64,000 nucleotides of DNA from Paenibacillaceae bacterium (GTDB lineage Bacteria; Bacillota; Bacilli; Paenibacillales; Paenibacillaceae): contig REGQ01000011.1 in the NCBI GenBank assembly GCA_004134985.1, positions 1-64,000 of the forward strand, read 5' to 3'. The position numbers and the translations under genes are program-made. Positions 7,800-16,692 of this stretch are shown here, one piece after another (position 1 is the first letter of the stretch; each line of letters opens with the position of its first letter). Below the pieces are notes generated by a model. It saw only the letters and a program-made list of their open reading frames with translations. It searched no databases and was not told where the DNA came from.

Positions 7800-10640
7800 T
7801 CAAGACTGCAGCAGCCGTTGAATCGTTGAAGACAGCTTGCCAGGCAAATAAGGCTTGACGAGAAACTCGCGAATTCCCCATCCTGCCGCCTTTTCTTTTT
7901 CCTCGAATGCGCTGGAAATGATAATCGGCGTATTTTGCATCGCAGGGGATGTTTTTAAGGCGGCAATAACATCCCAGCCACTGCAGCCCGTTTCCAACAT
8001 TAAGTCAATTACGATGACATCCGGCCTGATGCGCTCCATATTTGCAATTGCATGCTGGCCATCGGTGTACAAAAACACGTGAAAGCCGCTTGACTGCAGT
8101 TCGTCTCGCAGCATAACCGACAGATTATGATCGTTCTCCACCACCATGACACGAGGGGAATGCCGTAGCGGCAGCTCTCCTGCATCAGGTTCCTGCAGCG
8201 CGTCCTGTGATCTGTGCAGCGGCAGTTTGATGACGAAGGTGCTTCCTTTGCCGAGCTCGGATTGCACTGTGATGTCCCCATTATGACGCATCACAATTTC
8301 TTTGACGATGGCAAGGCCAAGACCTGTGCCCCCGATCTCGCGGCGGTCCGAATTGTCCACTCGGTAAAACTTCGTGAACAGCTTAGACAGGGCATCTTCC
8401 GGAATGCCAAGACCATTGTCTTGAATTTCAATTGTCACTTCCTCATGATCCTGCTGACACATAATCCGCACTTCGCCGCCATCAGGCGAGTACTTGATTG
8501 CATTGCTGACCAGGTTGGTCATCACCTGCTTGAGCTTGTCTGCATCGGCGAAAATAATCACCTGTTTATCGCCCGGATTCCATACCAAGGTGTGCATCGT
8601 CTCTCCAAGCTGCAGCAGACTTACGGTTTCCGTAATTAGTTCCGTTAACGATGTCGGCTTCATGTCGTACACTTGCTTGCCGGATTCCATCCGCTGCAGA
8701 TCAAGAAAATCATTAATTAATGTCGTTAATCTTCTTGCTTCCTGGTGAATGGTCGTAATATATTTCTTCTGGCGCTCCGGCTTCAGCTCCCGGTATAACA
8801 ACAGTTCGGCAAAACCAAGCACGCTGGCCAGCGGGGTCCGCAGCTCATGGCTGACCGTACTGACAAACTCTGACTTCATCCGATCCACCTCATACTCTTT
8901 GGTAATATCGCGATGAACGAGCAGTAGGCCGAACCGCTGGCGCTCCCGGTACAACGGCTCATAATAGATTTGGATAAAACGCCGCTCTTCCCCATGCAGC
9001 TCGTAAGTCATGCTTCGAACAGGCGGCTCTTCCCCTGCGGTCAATTGGGTCACAAATTGGATCAGCTGTCGCGGATTGACAACCTGCCGCTCAACGATGG
9101 CGATAAAATCGGCCAGTTCAAGCCCGCTCACTTCATTGGCGTCTCCCAATGTCCCGAACAGCTCCGTCATTTTTGCGTTTGCCTGCAGCGTACGACCCGC
9201 CATATCCAGAAACTGTACGCCTTCATGAATCGTATTAAGCATATCATTCATCATTTGACGCTGCCGTTCGGACTCTTCGAACATGTTCAGCTTATCGAAA
9301 GACAGCGAGATTTGTTTCGCCATCCCCACAATTTCATATTCATCCTGCTTGGAGAAGGGGTTGCCGACACGGGTCACAATCAGACAGGCCGCCATCGTCT
9401 GATCGGCATTTGAGATCGGAACATACAGTTCACTGACAACAAGCGCATGCTCGTGATAGCCCTGCTCCCCGGCTGTGCTCGTACGGGAGACGAGGTGCGG
9501 ACGAAGCGTTTCGGCAACCCGCTGCACCACACTATCACCTACACTTGCAATAAATCGCCCGGCGGCCGCTTCGGATATGCCAAAAGCCGCATAATCACGA
9601 TTGCTGTTCATCATCACGATCATGCCCTTATCGGAATTCGTGATATTGACGATGTTTTCGATAATACTCTGCAGCAGCACTTTTTTATCCAAGGTATTGG
9701 CCAGCGACTGAACAAGCTGATTGCGCTTTTCCAGGTAAACTTCGTTTTCTCCCATCAACTGGATCGCTTTCTGAAGCTCTTCTTGCTGCGCCTGCAACTC
9801 ATCCTGCTGGGCCTGCAGCTCTTCGTTCTGAGCCAGCAGTTCCTCTTCCTTGTTCTGGATGTTGAAGATCATATGATTGAACGAACGGGACAGCTGCCCA
9901 ATCTCGTCCTCTCTTATAATGAGCTGCAATTCGAGGCGATCGCCCTTGGCGACTCCCCCTGCCTGATCTGACAGCTGCCGCAGCGGCGAACCGATGTCTG
10001 TCGCCACTTTACGGGCAACAAACAAAGAGATGATCAAAATTAGAGCGACATAGCCAAGGAAGAGCAGACCCTGATATGACAAGCTTTTAATGAGCATTTC
10101 ATTCTTGAGCGCCTCTGCATCGCGCATGTTGCTTTCCAAATAACGGGCATGCTTAATCAGCTTGTTGACCGGATTGTCCTCGCCGATTGTAATAAACTTC
10201 CGCAGCTCATCATAATCCCCGGCCTCAGCCAAACGGAACGCGCCAGGCAGCACCTCGGAGAAATAGTTTTCGAAGAAGTCTTCGATCGCCAGCATCGTAT
10301 TGTCCTCATCTTCGGAAAGATCGAACTGTCTGATGTTGTTAATCGAAGCCTCCAGCTTCTCCTTCTCGGCCCAAACCTCGCCACGTTCAAAATCGTTCAA
10401 ATAAACGAGGTATCCTCTTGCCCGGAGGACAATTTCGGTGGAATAGTCTGCAATGTTGGAAACAACCTCTTGCTTGTCCCGCATCGTTGCCGTATCTGTT
10501 GCATATTGCTGCAAAATCTGAATTGTGCTCCACAGCACAAACCCCGCGCCCAGCAACAGCAATGAAAGGCCCAGCACCATCATGGTCATGAAACGCCGGG
10601 TAAGACTTTGCTTGTAAGAACGCAGCCATCTGCTAATCAC
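7800..10640 (-). CDS. Hybrid sensor histidine kinase (HAMP-GAF-PAS-HisKA-HATPase-REC)
   Basis: The 946-residue kinase begins at a GTG with GGAGG 9 nt upstream, overlapping the receiver gene by 8 bp. Domains in order: TM1 (about 15-40), an extracytoplasmic sensor of about 150 residues, TM2 (about 190-210), HAMP (210-265), a Gln/Glu-rich coiled coil (ELQAQQDELQAQQEELQ), a GAF-like domain (about 305-455), a PAS domain (460-585), HisKA with the phosphorylated His in STVSHELRTPLA, HATPase_c (DNGLGIPED, GGTGLGLAI) and a C-terminal receiver (about 825-946) with phosphoacceptor Asp in VIDLML and Lys in LVKPY. The receiver keeps E/N and D, so phosphorelay is possible. With the stand-alone receiver encoded just upstream it forms a two-component module; neither output has a DNA-binding domain, so signalling must pass to another partner. 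Confidence 0.85.
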   Translation of the reverse strand: MISRWLRSYKQSLTRRFMTMMVLGLSLLLLGAGFVLWSTIQILQQYATDTATMRDKQEVVSNIADYSTEIVLRARGYLVYLNDFERGEVWAEKEKLEASINNIRQFDLSEDEDNTMLAIEDFFENYFSEVLPGAFRLAEAGDYDELRKFITIGEDNPVNKLIKHARYLESNMRDAEALKNEMLIKSLSYQGLLFLGYVALILIISLFVARKVATDIGSPLRQLSDQAGGVAKGDRLELQLIIREDEIGQLSRSFNHMIFNIQNKEEELLAQNEELQAQQDELQAQQEELQKAIQLMGENEVYLEKRNQLVQSLANTLDKKVLLQSIIENIVNITNSDKGMIVMMNSNRDYAAFGISEAAAGRFIASVGDSVVQRVAETLRPHLVSRTSTAGEQGYHEHALVVSELYVPISNADQTMAACLIVTRVGNPFSKQDEYEIVGMAKQISLSFDKLNMFEESERQRQMMNDMLNTIHEGVQFLDMAGRTLQANAKMTELFGTLGDANEVSGLELADFIAIVERQVVNPRQLIQFVTQLTAGEEPPVRSMTYELHGEERRFIQIYYEPLYRERQRFGLLLVHRDITKEYEVDRMKSEFVSTVSHELRTPLASVLGFAELLLYRELKPERQKKYITTIHQEARRLTTLINDFLDLQRMESGKQVYDMKPTSLTELITETVSLLQLGETMHTLVWNPGDKQVIIFADADKLKQVMTNLVSNAIKYSPDGGEVRIMCQQDHEEVTIEIQDNGLGIPEDALSKLFTKFYRVDNSDRREIGGTGLGLAIVKEIVMRHNGDITVQSELGKGSTFVIKLPLHRSQDALQEPDAGELPLRHSPRVMVVENDHNLSVMLRDELQSSGFHVFLYTDGQHAIANMERIRPDVIVIDLMLETGCSGWDVIAALKTSPAMQNTPIIISSAFEEKEKAAGWGIREFLVKPYLPGKLSSTIQRLLQS

Positions 10641-10998
10641 GCAATATTTCCTCCACTTTGGCGATCAGTTCAAGTGGACTGAACGGCTTGGACATAAACC
10701 CATCTGCTCCTGCGGCCATAACTTTATCCTGCTCCGCCTGCTGGCTTTTCGCCGAGAGCATCATAATTTTGACTTGGCTGCCGGTTGTCAGCTGCCGCGC
10801 TTTTTCAATGACCTCAATTCCGGTCAGTTTGGGCATCATATAATCAAGGATAATTAAATCATAGTGATTCGTCCTGATTTTTTCGAGCGCTTCCTCGCCA
10901 TCATATGCCTCGTCGATCGTGTAGCCTTCATCTTCCAGTGAATCCATAACGAGCATCCTCAAAATCGGCTCGTCTTCTGCGAGTAATAAACGGGCCAT
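10633..10998 (-). CDS. Single-domain response regulator (CheY-like receiver)
   Basis: The 121-residue product is only a receiver domain. It has the acidic pair in LLAEDEP, the phosphoacceptor Asp in LIILDYMMP, the switch Ser in MLSAKS and the conserved Lys in SKPFSP. I use the ATG at 10998, three codons inside the longest frame, because GGAGG sits 9 nt before it while the upstream TTG overlaps the Shine-Dalgarno. The next gene, the hybrid kinase, starts 8 bp before this gene ends, so translation is probably coupled. With no output domain, it likely works as a phosphate shuttle or by protein contact. Confidence 0.85.
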   Translation of the reverse strand: MARLLLAEDEPILRMLVMDSLEDEGYTIDEAYDGEEALEKIRTNHYDLIILDYMMPKLTGIEVIEKARQLTTGSQVKIMMLSAKSQQAEQDKVMAAGADGFMSKPFSPLELIAKVEEILRD

Positions 10999-11211
10999 GC
11001 CAATCAACCTCCCTCCAGTAAAAAGTCAAGTATCTTTCGCGTCAGTGGAGCTGAGGTGGTTGTTATAAAGAACATAGCCGCCTGAGTTTCTGCAGCGTCA
11101 GAAATCATTTTATTGGGCAATACGTATGTTTTTCGACATAGGCTGCACGTAATCCTGCTAAATTCGACTTTATTCCCGGGCAGTAAAAACGATGCAGCGG
11201 CTGCAAGCGCT

Positions 11212-12516
11212 CTATTTGTCGACCAATCTCAGCATCCCGGCCACTTCATCATCCTGCACCGTATGTTTGCCATAGCGGACACGCTCGTAAATTTCAGCCA
11301 GTTCCGTCGGGTCCGCTGTCTGCTTGGCATGCCAGAGCGCAATATCCTTCATCATTTCACGCGGCGTGAGCGCAGACTTGGGCTTGTAGCCCTGCTTCAT
11401 CTGCTGACGGAGCCATTTGCGGTAAAGGAAGCGGATCTTCTGTTCATTGTCCGCAAGGTCCTCCCAGCGCTGCTCTTTGTAGCCGCGCCCCATCCTCCGC
11501 CAACGATCTTTGAATTTTTGGGCCAGGCTATCGAGCTCGAACAAAGTTTCTACTTCATCTTCATATCCGGCGCTGTCGCCGGCAAGACCCTGCCTGTTGA
11601 ACAGACGATTCAACAGGTGAATGACCTTACGAATGAGCAACGGCAGCTTCTGACCAAGCTTGTACAGCAAAAACAACAACACAACGGCCACGGCGGCATA
11701 AGCGGCTACAATGGCAATGCGCTCCACCCACTGCCAGAATAGCGATGGCTCGCCTTGCTCCACTTCCGGAAACATCGGCGCTTCAGGCTGTGGAGGGGCT
11801 TCCTCGGGCGGGAGGTCTGTAGCGTCCGACCCCAGACTGTTGATCCATTGCTTGATCTGCTCCCAAATCCGCTGCAGCAGCTCTTTGATCTGTCTGGACA
11901 AGGATAGGACAATAATAAACACCAGCAATAAAAAGATATGAATGCGATTTTGACGGAGCACAGAAGCTGCCACGGCAGGCTTGCCATCCCCGGAGAACGT
12001 CTCCTGGCTAAGATTGCCCGAATTAAAACGATAGAGTGTGATCGCCAGTGCAGCAAGTCCAAGACCGGTCAGCAGCGGCAAGTAATCCGTAAACGCTTCA
12101 AACGATCTGAATATGGCCGAACCAAGAAAATAAAACCCGGTCCCCGCCAAGTACGCAGCCGGCGGAAAGCGGTGTCTCCAGGAGGCTACGGTCAGTTTTC
12201 CGCCACGGTATACAGCCAACCCGGAAAAAAGGGCGAACACAGCCTGAACATGGAGCTGCCCGAACAGCAGACAGGCGTACCCCGTCCCCACCGTAATAGC
12301 CAATAGCAGCAGCAAGTAAAAACGCTGCAGTCGAAGCCACGCACTTCCCGCGTATCCAATGCCATATAGCAGCGGAAGTGTCATTAGCCAGATCCAGCCC
12401 GTTTCCGGATCGGGGGGCAGATAAACGATCAGGAGCAGCAGCAGCGGGAAAAACAGCAGCACCTCGACCAGACCTTTCCCAACTGCCCATCCGGTTTCCT
12501 TCCAACTATCCCCCAT
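11212..12516 (-). CDS. Membrane protein with C-terminal DUF4129-type domain
   Basis: Start chosen at the ATG at 12516: AAGGAG lies 6 nt upstream, and the gene then overlaps the DUF58 gene by 11 bp, which is consistent with translational coupling. The 434-aa product has about six hydrophobic helices in its first 210 residues, a further helix near residue 290, and a cytoplasmic-type C-terminal region with IRFLYRKWLRQQMKQGY and LTPREMMKDIALW, typical of DUF4129. In Bacillus the third gene of such clusters (YebA type) carries a transglutaminase-like domain before DUF4129; no transglutaminase Cys-His-Asp pattern is visible here. It is the last gene of the MoxR-DUF58-DUF4129 operon. The family function is unknown; a role in envelope protein assembly is only inferred. 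Confidence 0.7.
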   Translation of the reverse strand: MGDSWKETGWAVGKGLVEVLLFFPLLLLLIVYLPPDPETGWIWLMTLPLLYGIGYAGSAWLRLQRFYLLLLLAITVGTGYACLLFGQLHVQAVFALFSGLAVYRGGKLTVASWRHRFPPAAYLAGTGFYFLGSAIFRSFEAFTDYLPLLTGLGLAALAITLYRFNSGNLSQETFSGDGKPAVAASVLRQNRIHIFLLLVFIIVLSLSRQIKELLQRIWEQIKQWINSLGSDATDLPPEEAPPQPEAPMFPEVEQGEPSLFWQWVERIAIVAAYAAVAVVLLFLLYKLGQKLPLLIRKVIHLLNRLFNRQGLAGDSAGYEDEVETLFELDSLAQKFKDRWRRMGRGYKEQRWEDLADNEQKIRFLYRKWLRQQMKQGYKPKSALTPREMMKDIALWHAKQTADPTELAEIYERVRYGKHTVQDDEVAGMLRLVDK

Positions 12517-13627
12517 GCGCCGCTCCTTCCTGCTTCTCCCTGTCCGGGCTGCGGTCTGGAAGCATGACGACCTCAACGCGATGTCCACGCTGTTTCAGTC
12601 CTTCCAACTGCTCCTCGATCGCCTCGCTTACAAAAGCCGTCAGAATGACATAGTCATACCGTCCTTCCTGCATCATTGCCTCCTGGCCAAGCAGTTCGTG
12701 GAACGTAACACTTGGCGCAATATGCAGCCTAGCGAACATCTCGTACAGCTCACCAACATAATCCTGCCCACTGCGCGGCGCCATGCGCACGAGCGACTTG
12801 GGGCCATCAAGCAGCTGTGCATTGGTCGCGAAGCCTGCCTCAAGCCCTTGGGACAACGCATAATCGGCCAGCCCAGCCGCATACGAGATCGCCCTCTCCA
12901 CCCGATCCAACTCCTTGACGGTATTCCACATTCCCTCATGATCTTCAATATTCAGAACGATCATCAACCGGAAATCCGCCGTATAGTCATGTTGATGGAC
13001 TTGCAGCTTGCCCGTTCGGGCGGTCGCCTTCCAATTGACGCCCTTGAGCGAGTCGCCATACCGATACTCCCGCACACCGGCGATCATGAATGGATCATCA
13101 ACGATCCATCGCCTTACAGTCACATCGCCCTGCCAGCTTTGATCTGGCAGGCGAAGTTCCTCCGGCGGGAGCGGCTTCGGATAGACGAACAGTTCCGCAT
13201 CCAATTCAATGCGCTTTGTCGTATGGCTTAATCCCAGAACATCGCCGCAGCTCAAAGAAACCGAGTTAAGCCGGTAGACGCCTCGCTGCAGACAGGTAAC
13301 CTGGTGGCGCCTCGTTATTTTGGTATAAGGCAGCAGGCTGAAAAAGCTTTTATGATTTTGGACATATTCGCCATTGCTGATGTCCAGATTGTATTGTGCC
13401 TGAAACTTCATCCCGCCATGGAGCAGCGATTCGATACGCAGCCAGGGCAGTGGAAGCCACTTTTTGTTGGATATTTGCTCGACCATCTCGATGTCGTCGC
13501 CGGCAAAACAGCGATTTACACTGAAACGTCTTGTATAGCTAAGTTTTCGAGAGCCAAAACGGCTATATATCCTTGCTTGCACGAACAGGACAAGCAAGGC
13601 GCTCAAAATAATCCAGTGGATCTCCAT
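12506..13627 (-). CDS. DUF58 domain protein
   Basis: A 373-residue protein with an N-terminal hydrophobic segment (about 5-20) and a DUF58 domain; the hallmark segment is REYRYGDSLKGVNWKATAR near residue 190, followed by a von Willebrand A-like fold (LMIVLNIED). DUF58 proteins pair with MoxR ATPases, and that is the arrangement here: the MoxR gene ends 9 bp after this frame begins in genomic order, and the DUF4129 gene overlaps the far end. By analogy with other MoxR/VWA pairs, the module may act as a chaperone or metal-insertion device for a partner protein, but the client is unknown. Confidence 0.8.
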   Translation of the reverse strand: MEIHWIILSALLVLFVQARIYSRFGSRKLSYTRRFSVNRCFAGDDIEMVEQISNKKWLPLPWLRIESLLHGGMKFQAQYNLDISNGEYVQNHKSFFSLLPYTKITRRHQVTCLQRGVYRLNSVSLSCGDVLGLSHTTKRIELDAELFVYPKPLPPEELRLPDQSWQGDVTVRRWIVDDPFMIAGVREYRYGDSLKGVNWKATARTGKLQVHQHDYTADFRLMIVLNIEDHEGMWNTVKELDRVERAISYAAGLADYALSQGLEAGFATNAQLLDGPKSLVRMAPRSGQDYVGELYEMFARLHIAPSVTFHELLGQEAMMQEGRYDYVILTAFVSEAIEEQLEGLKQRGHRVEVVMLPDRSPDREKQEGAAHGG

Positions 13628-13636
13628 TCCCTCACC

Positions 13637-14590
13637 TCACAGGTTTTCTTCGGAAGGTACAGGAATTTCATGCAAGATGTTCGTGATGACCGTCTCCGCT
13701 GCCGCCTGCCGTGAACGGAGTGAAGCGGCTGGAATGACGCGATGGGCCAGCACAGGCAGCGCGAACGCTTTCACATCGTCAGGGGAGACATATGTTCTTC
13801 CCTGCAGGGCAGCATGAACTTGAATCGCTTTCAAGAGCGCCTGACTGCCTCGCGGGCTCACCCCCATGGCCACGTCTGCATGCGTCCTTGTGCGCTCGAC
13901 AATCTGCAGCAGATACTGAATGATATCGTCGCTGACATGCACCTCGCTGTAGACTTGGCTCGCCAGAATCAGATCGGAAGCGTCAACGACGCTCTCCAAA
14001 TCACGAAGCGGATTGTCATTTTTGAATCGTTTTAAAATCGCTGCTCCTTCCTCAGTCGTCGGATAACCCATCTTAATTTTGAATAAAAACCGGTCAAGCT
14101 GCGCTTCCGGCAGCGGAAAGGTCCCTTGATGATCGACGGGATTTTGAGTAGCGATGACGAGAAAAGGTCGCTCAAGAAGGTGGGTCTCCCCGTCAACGCT
14201 GACCTGATGCTCCTCCATGCACTCCAGCAAGCTCGACTGTGTCCGCGGCGTGGCACGGTTGATTTCATCGGCGAGCAGTATATTGGTAAACAGCGGCCCA
14301 GGCCGGAATTCGAACTCCGCTTGCTTCTGGTTATAGAACTGGATTCCGCTTAAATCCGAGGGCAGCAAATCCGGCGTAAATTGAATCCGCTTGAAATTGC
14401 AGCGAACCGATTTGGCAAGCGCCTTGGCGAGCAGCGTCTTGCCTGTGCCAGGCACATCTTCGAGCAGCACATGACTTGAGGTGATCAGTGCAACCAGCAG
14501 CTTGTCAACAACATCTTCTTTGCCGATAATGACCTTGCCCACATTGTTGCGAATTCGATCTGCCATCTGTTGAATATCCAATAGTTTCAT
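13637..14590 (-). CDS. MoxR-family AAA+ ATPase
   Basis: The 317-residue AAA+ protein has Walker A in LEDVPGTGKTLLAKA (about residue 45), Walker B in ILLADEINR, sensor-1 in IATQNPVD and a C-terminal lid. I start at the ATG at 14590, since GGAG lies 11 nt upstream and the length then matches the family; the open frame runs 21 codons further without a ribosome binding site. MoxR ATPases are described as chaperones that work with VWA or DUF58 proteins. It is the promoter-proximal gene of the three-gene operon; a noncoding stretch of 676 bp lies upstream. Confidence 0.87.
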   Translation of the reverse strand: MKLLDIQQMADRIRNNVGKVIIGKEDVVDKLLVALITSSHVLLEDVPGTGKTLLAKALAKSVRCNFKRIQFTPDLLPSDLSGIQFYNQKQAEFEFRPGPLFTNILLADEINRATPRTQSSLLECMEEHQVSVDGETHLLERPFLVIATQNPVDHQGTFPLPEAQLDRFLFKIKMGYPTTEEGAAILKRFKNDNPLRDLESVVDASDLILASQVYSEVHVSDDIIQYLLQIVERTRTHADVAMGVSPRGSQALLKAIQVHAALQGRTYVSPDDVKAFALPVLAHRVIPAASLRSRQAAAETVITNILHEIPVPSEENL

Positions 14591-15266
14591 AGTTGACGAG
14601 ACTCCTTCATCTTTTATTTCTGCCAAGTTTCCAGATGCATCCTGTTGTCCCAAATTTCATTATAACGCAGCTTGGCGATGAATGGCATTGAATCTTGTCA
14701 ACTAATGAAGCGGAGGGGTGAACGATCACTGTAGTTCAAGCGGACAGACGGCTTACTCGCATTGCATAAACCATGACAATGAGTGTACCCCGATTCTAGC
14801 TAAAGTTCCTCTATGCGTTTGTCGCAAAAACAAAAAAACAGCACACCCCGTCTTATAAGGTAGGTCACCTTCATCCATTAATGACGGCTCAAAGCCAAAC
14901 ATAGCGGTTGACGAAGGCGTGCGAGCGGGGGATCTTGCGCTAACGCTTGCCACAAACCTTAAATGGCCTCAAATGACCCTTTTGCAATTCTAACGCTTAC
15001 GACAGCGCTTATTCACCCCATAGACGGCTCAAATCATGTGATTTTCTAGAAATAACGTGGCTCAGTTTCGTTACAATATTTATGGGGCTGAATTTCCCTA
15101 AATAGCGTCGCTCATCAGCGTTAGAATTCCACGTGTGCGTTTAGCATACCACTCGCCCCACCGTTTGATCGCGGATAATGGCAACCGCCGCAGACAAAAC
15201 CATTTTAACTAGCTGTTTTGTTATGTTAATTTTTATGCAACGCTAGTGACAGATGCTCCGCTATTA
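14591..15266. other. Noncoding gap with degenerate short repeats
   Basis: This 676-bp gap separates the MoxR operon from the MFS gene. A 66-codon minus-strand frame at 14753-14953 has no ribosome binding site and no protein-like composition. Between about 14880 and 15140 a loose motif recurs: a TAACG or TAGCG word and GGCTCA or CGCTCA words spaced at 20-50 bp (14885, 14966, 15025, 15058, 15108). It resembles a decayed interspersed repeat. No riboswitch or RNA gene was recognised. Confidence 0.35.
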
Positions 15267-16469
15267 TTATGAAAGAGAGTGCGCCGCCTGCTTGCTGCGG
15301 CTGCGCAGCAAAACCGTTATTCCCGTACATAGCAGTACAGCTCCAGTAGTGACGAATATCCAGTGGATGCTGAGGAAGAGCCCCATGCCGCCTCCGATCA
15401 GCGGTCCGATCATCGCGCCGAGTTGATTCGCGCTTGTAGTCAGACCGAAAGAGCGGCCACGGAACGCTTCATCCGTTTCACGTACAACAAGCGTATTGAC
15501 CGCAGGAGCGATGCCGGCCATAAACAGGCCAAAACAAAATTGGACAACGGTGAACAGCCACAATTGCTCCACAAAAAATTGCATGCTTACGACAATGCCC
15601 GAGATGATCAGGCAGAAGGCAAGCATTTTGTTGTAGCCCCTCGTCTCCCCTGCCTTGCCCCATAGCGGTGAGGCGATAATCCCCGCGATTCCGATCAATG
15701 AGAAGACGAAGCCGGAGGAGAGCACCGCGCCGCGCAGATCACCTTGCAGCGCAGCAATATGCAATGTGAGCAACGGCTGCATCATATTAATCGACAGCTG
15801 AAAGATAAGCAGCAGCAAGAGCAGTCTTGTCAAGGAAGGACTGCTGAGCGCATATTTCAAGTCATCCCAAATTTTCGTGCGCTTCTGTTTTTTCGTCTCG
15901 CCTTCCCTTACCCACTTGATGACCGCCAAGGTGGCAATCAAAATGAGCGCAGCGGAAATCACAAACGACATTCTGAGGCCAAACAGAACAGACAGTCCCC
16001 CGCCCAGCAGCGGGCCCATTATCGCGCCGGTCATCGTTCCGGCCTGCATCATCCCGAGACTCCAGCCGACTTTGTTCTCCGGTGTCACTGAAGCAACGAT
16101 CGACATCGATGCGGGCACAAAGCCGCCAACAAGCCCATGCAGCATCCGCACGGCTATCAATTCCCATGGGTTTCTTACAAAAGCCAGCAATGCATAAATG
16201 ACAGCCAAACTAAGGCCGGCGCGAATAACCATTTTGCGTTTGCCGTACCTGTCTGCCATTGAGCCCCACAAGGGAGCCATCAGCGCTCCGACCAAGAAAG
16301 CTGACGAGTGAACGATTCCTGCCCATAAGTTGACGGATTGCTCAGATACACCAAGGTCAAACAGAAACAGCGGCAAAAAAGGCACTGCCATCGTGTAGCT
16401 GGCACTGCAAAGCAAAACGCCTCCCCACAAAATCCACATCGTACGCTTCCATGATTCCAATGTTCCCAT
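15267..16469 (-). CDS. MFS drug-efflux-type transporter
   Basis: A 12-helix major facilitator of about 400 residues. The loop 2-3 motif A is clear (APLWGSMADRYGKRK), and helix 5 carries the antiporter motif C signature region (GAIMGPLLGGGL). The repeat of motif A in the second half is SPLWGKAGETRGYNK. This pattern fits proton-coupled efflux carriers of the MdtG/multidrug group; the substrate cannot be read from sequence. I choose the ATG at 16469; a GTG directly upstream (16472) abuts the weak AGAGGAA site and is less likely. The gene stands between two noncoding stretches and shares its strand with the SDR gene 224 bp upstream. Confidence 0.8.
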   Translation of the reverse strand: MGTLESWKRTMWILWGGVLLCSASYTMAVPFLPLFLFDLGVSEQSVNLWAGIVHSSAFLVGALMAPLWGSMADRYGKRKMVIRAGLSLAVIYALLAFVRNPWELIAVRMLHGLVGGFVPASMSIVASVTPENKVGWSLGMMQAGTMTGAIMGPLLGGGLSVLFGLRMSFVISAALILIATLAVIKWVREGETKKQKRTKIWDDLKYALSSPSLTRLLLLLLIFQLSINMMQPLLTLHIAALQGDLRGAVLSSGFVFSLIGIAGIIASPLWGKAGETRGYNKMLAFCLIISGIVVSMQFFVEQLWLFTVVQFCFGLFMAGIAPAVNTLVVRETDEAFRGRSFGLTTSANQLGAMIGPLIGGGMGLFLSIHWIFVTTGAVLLCTGITVLLRSRSKQAAHSLS

Positions 16470-16565
16470 CACTTCCTCTGTTTGTCTTAGGTCCGTTCCT
16501 GACGGTTTGTTTTTAATATAGGCTTTAAATTTTGGCAGATCAAACCTTCATTGGCATTGTAAACG

Positions 16566-16599
16566 TTAGAAAAGAGCTATTCCGCCGTGGAATAGCCCC
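16566..16599 (-). terminator. Terminator of the SDR gene
   Basis: On the minus strand GCTATTCC (complement of 16589-16596) pairs with GGAATAGC (complement of 16576-16583) across a 5-nt loop and is followed by TCTTTTCT. It lies about 95 bp after the stop of the SDR gene. Confidence 0.6.
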
Positions 16600-16692
16600 T
16601 GTAAAATACCGCTATAGCTTGACAATCATTGTTTTCAGGGTTGCGATATTGTAAAATCGCCCGATCGCATCTGGATAATATTCACAAACCTC

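Noticed and set aside
14753-14953. 66-codon minus-strand frame in the MoxR-MFS gap
   Set aside because: No ribosome binding site, no protein-like composition, and the DNA there is repetitive.
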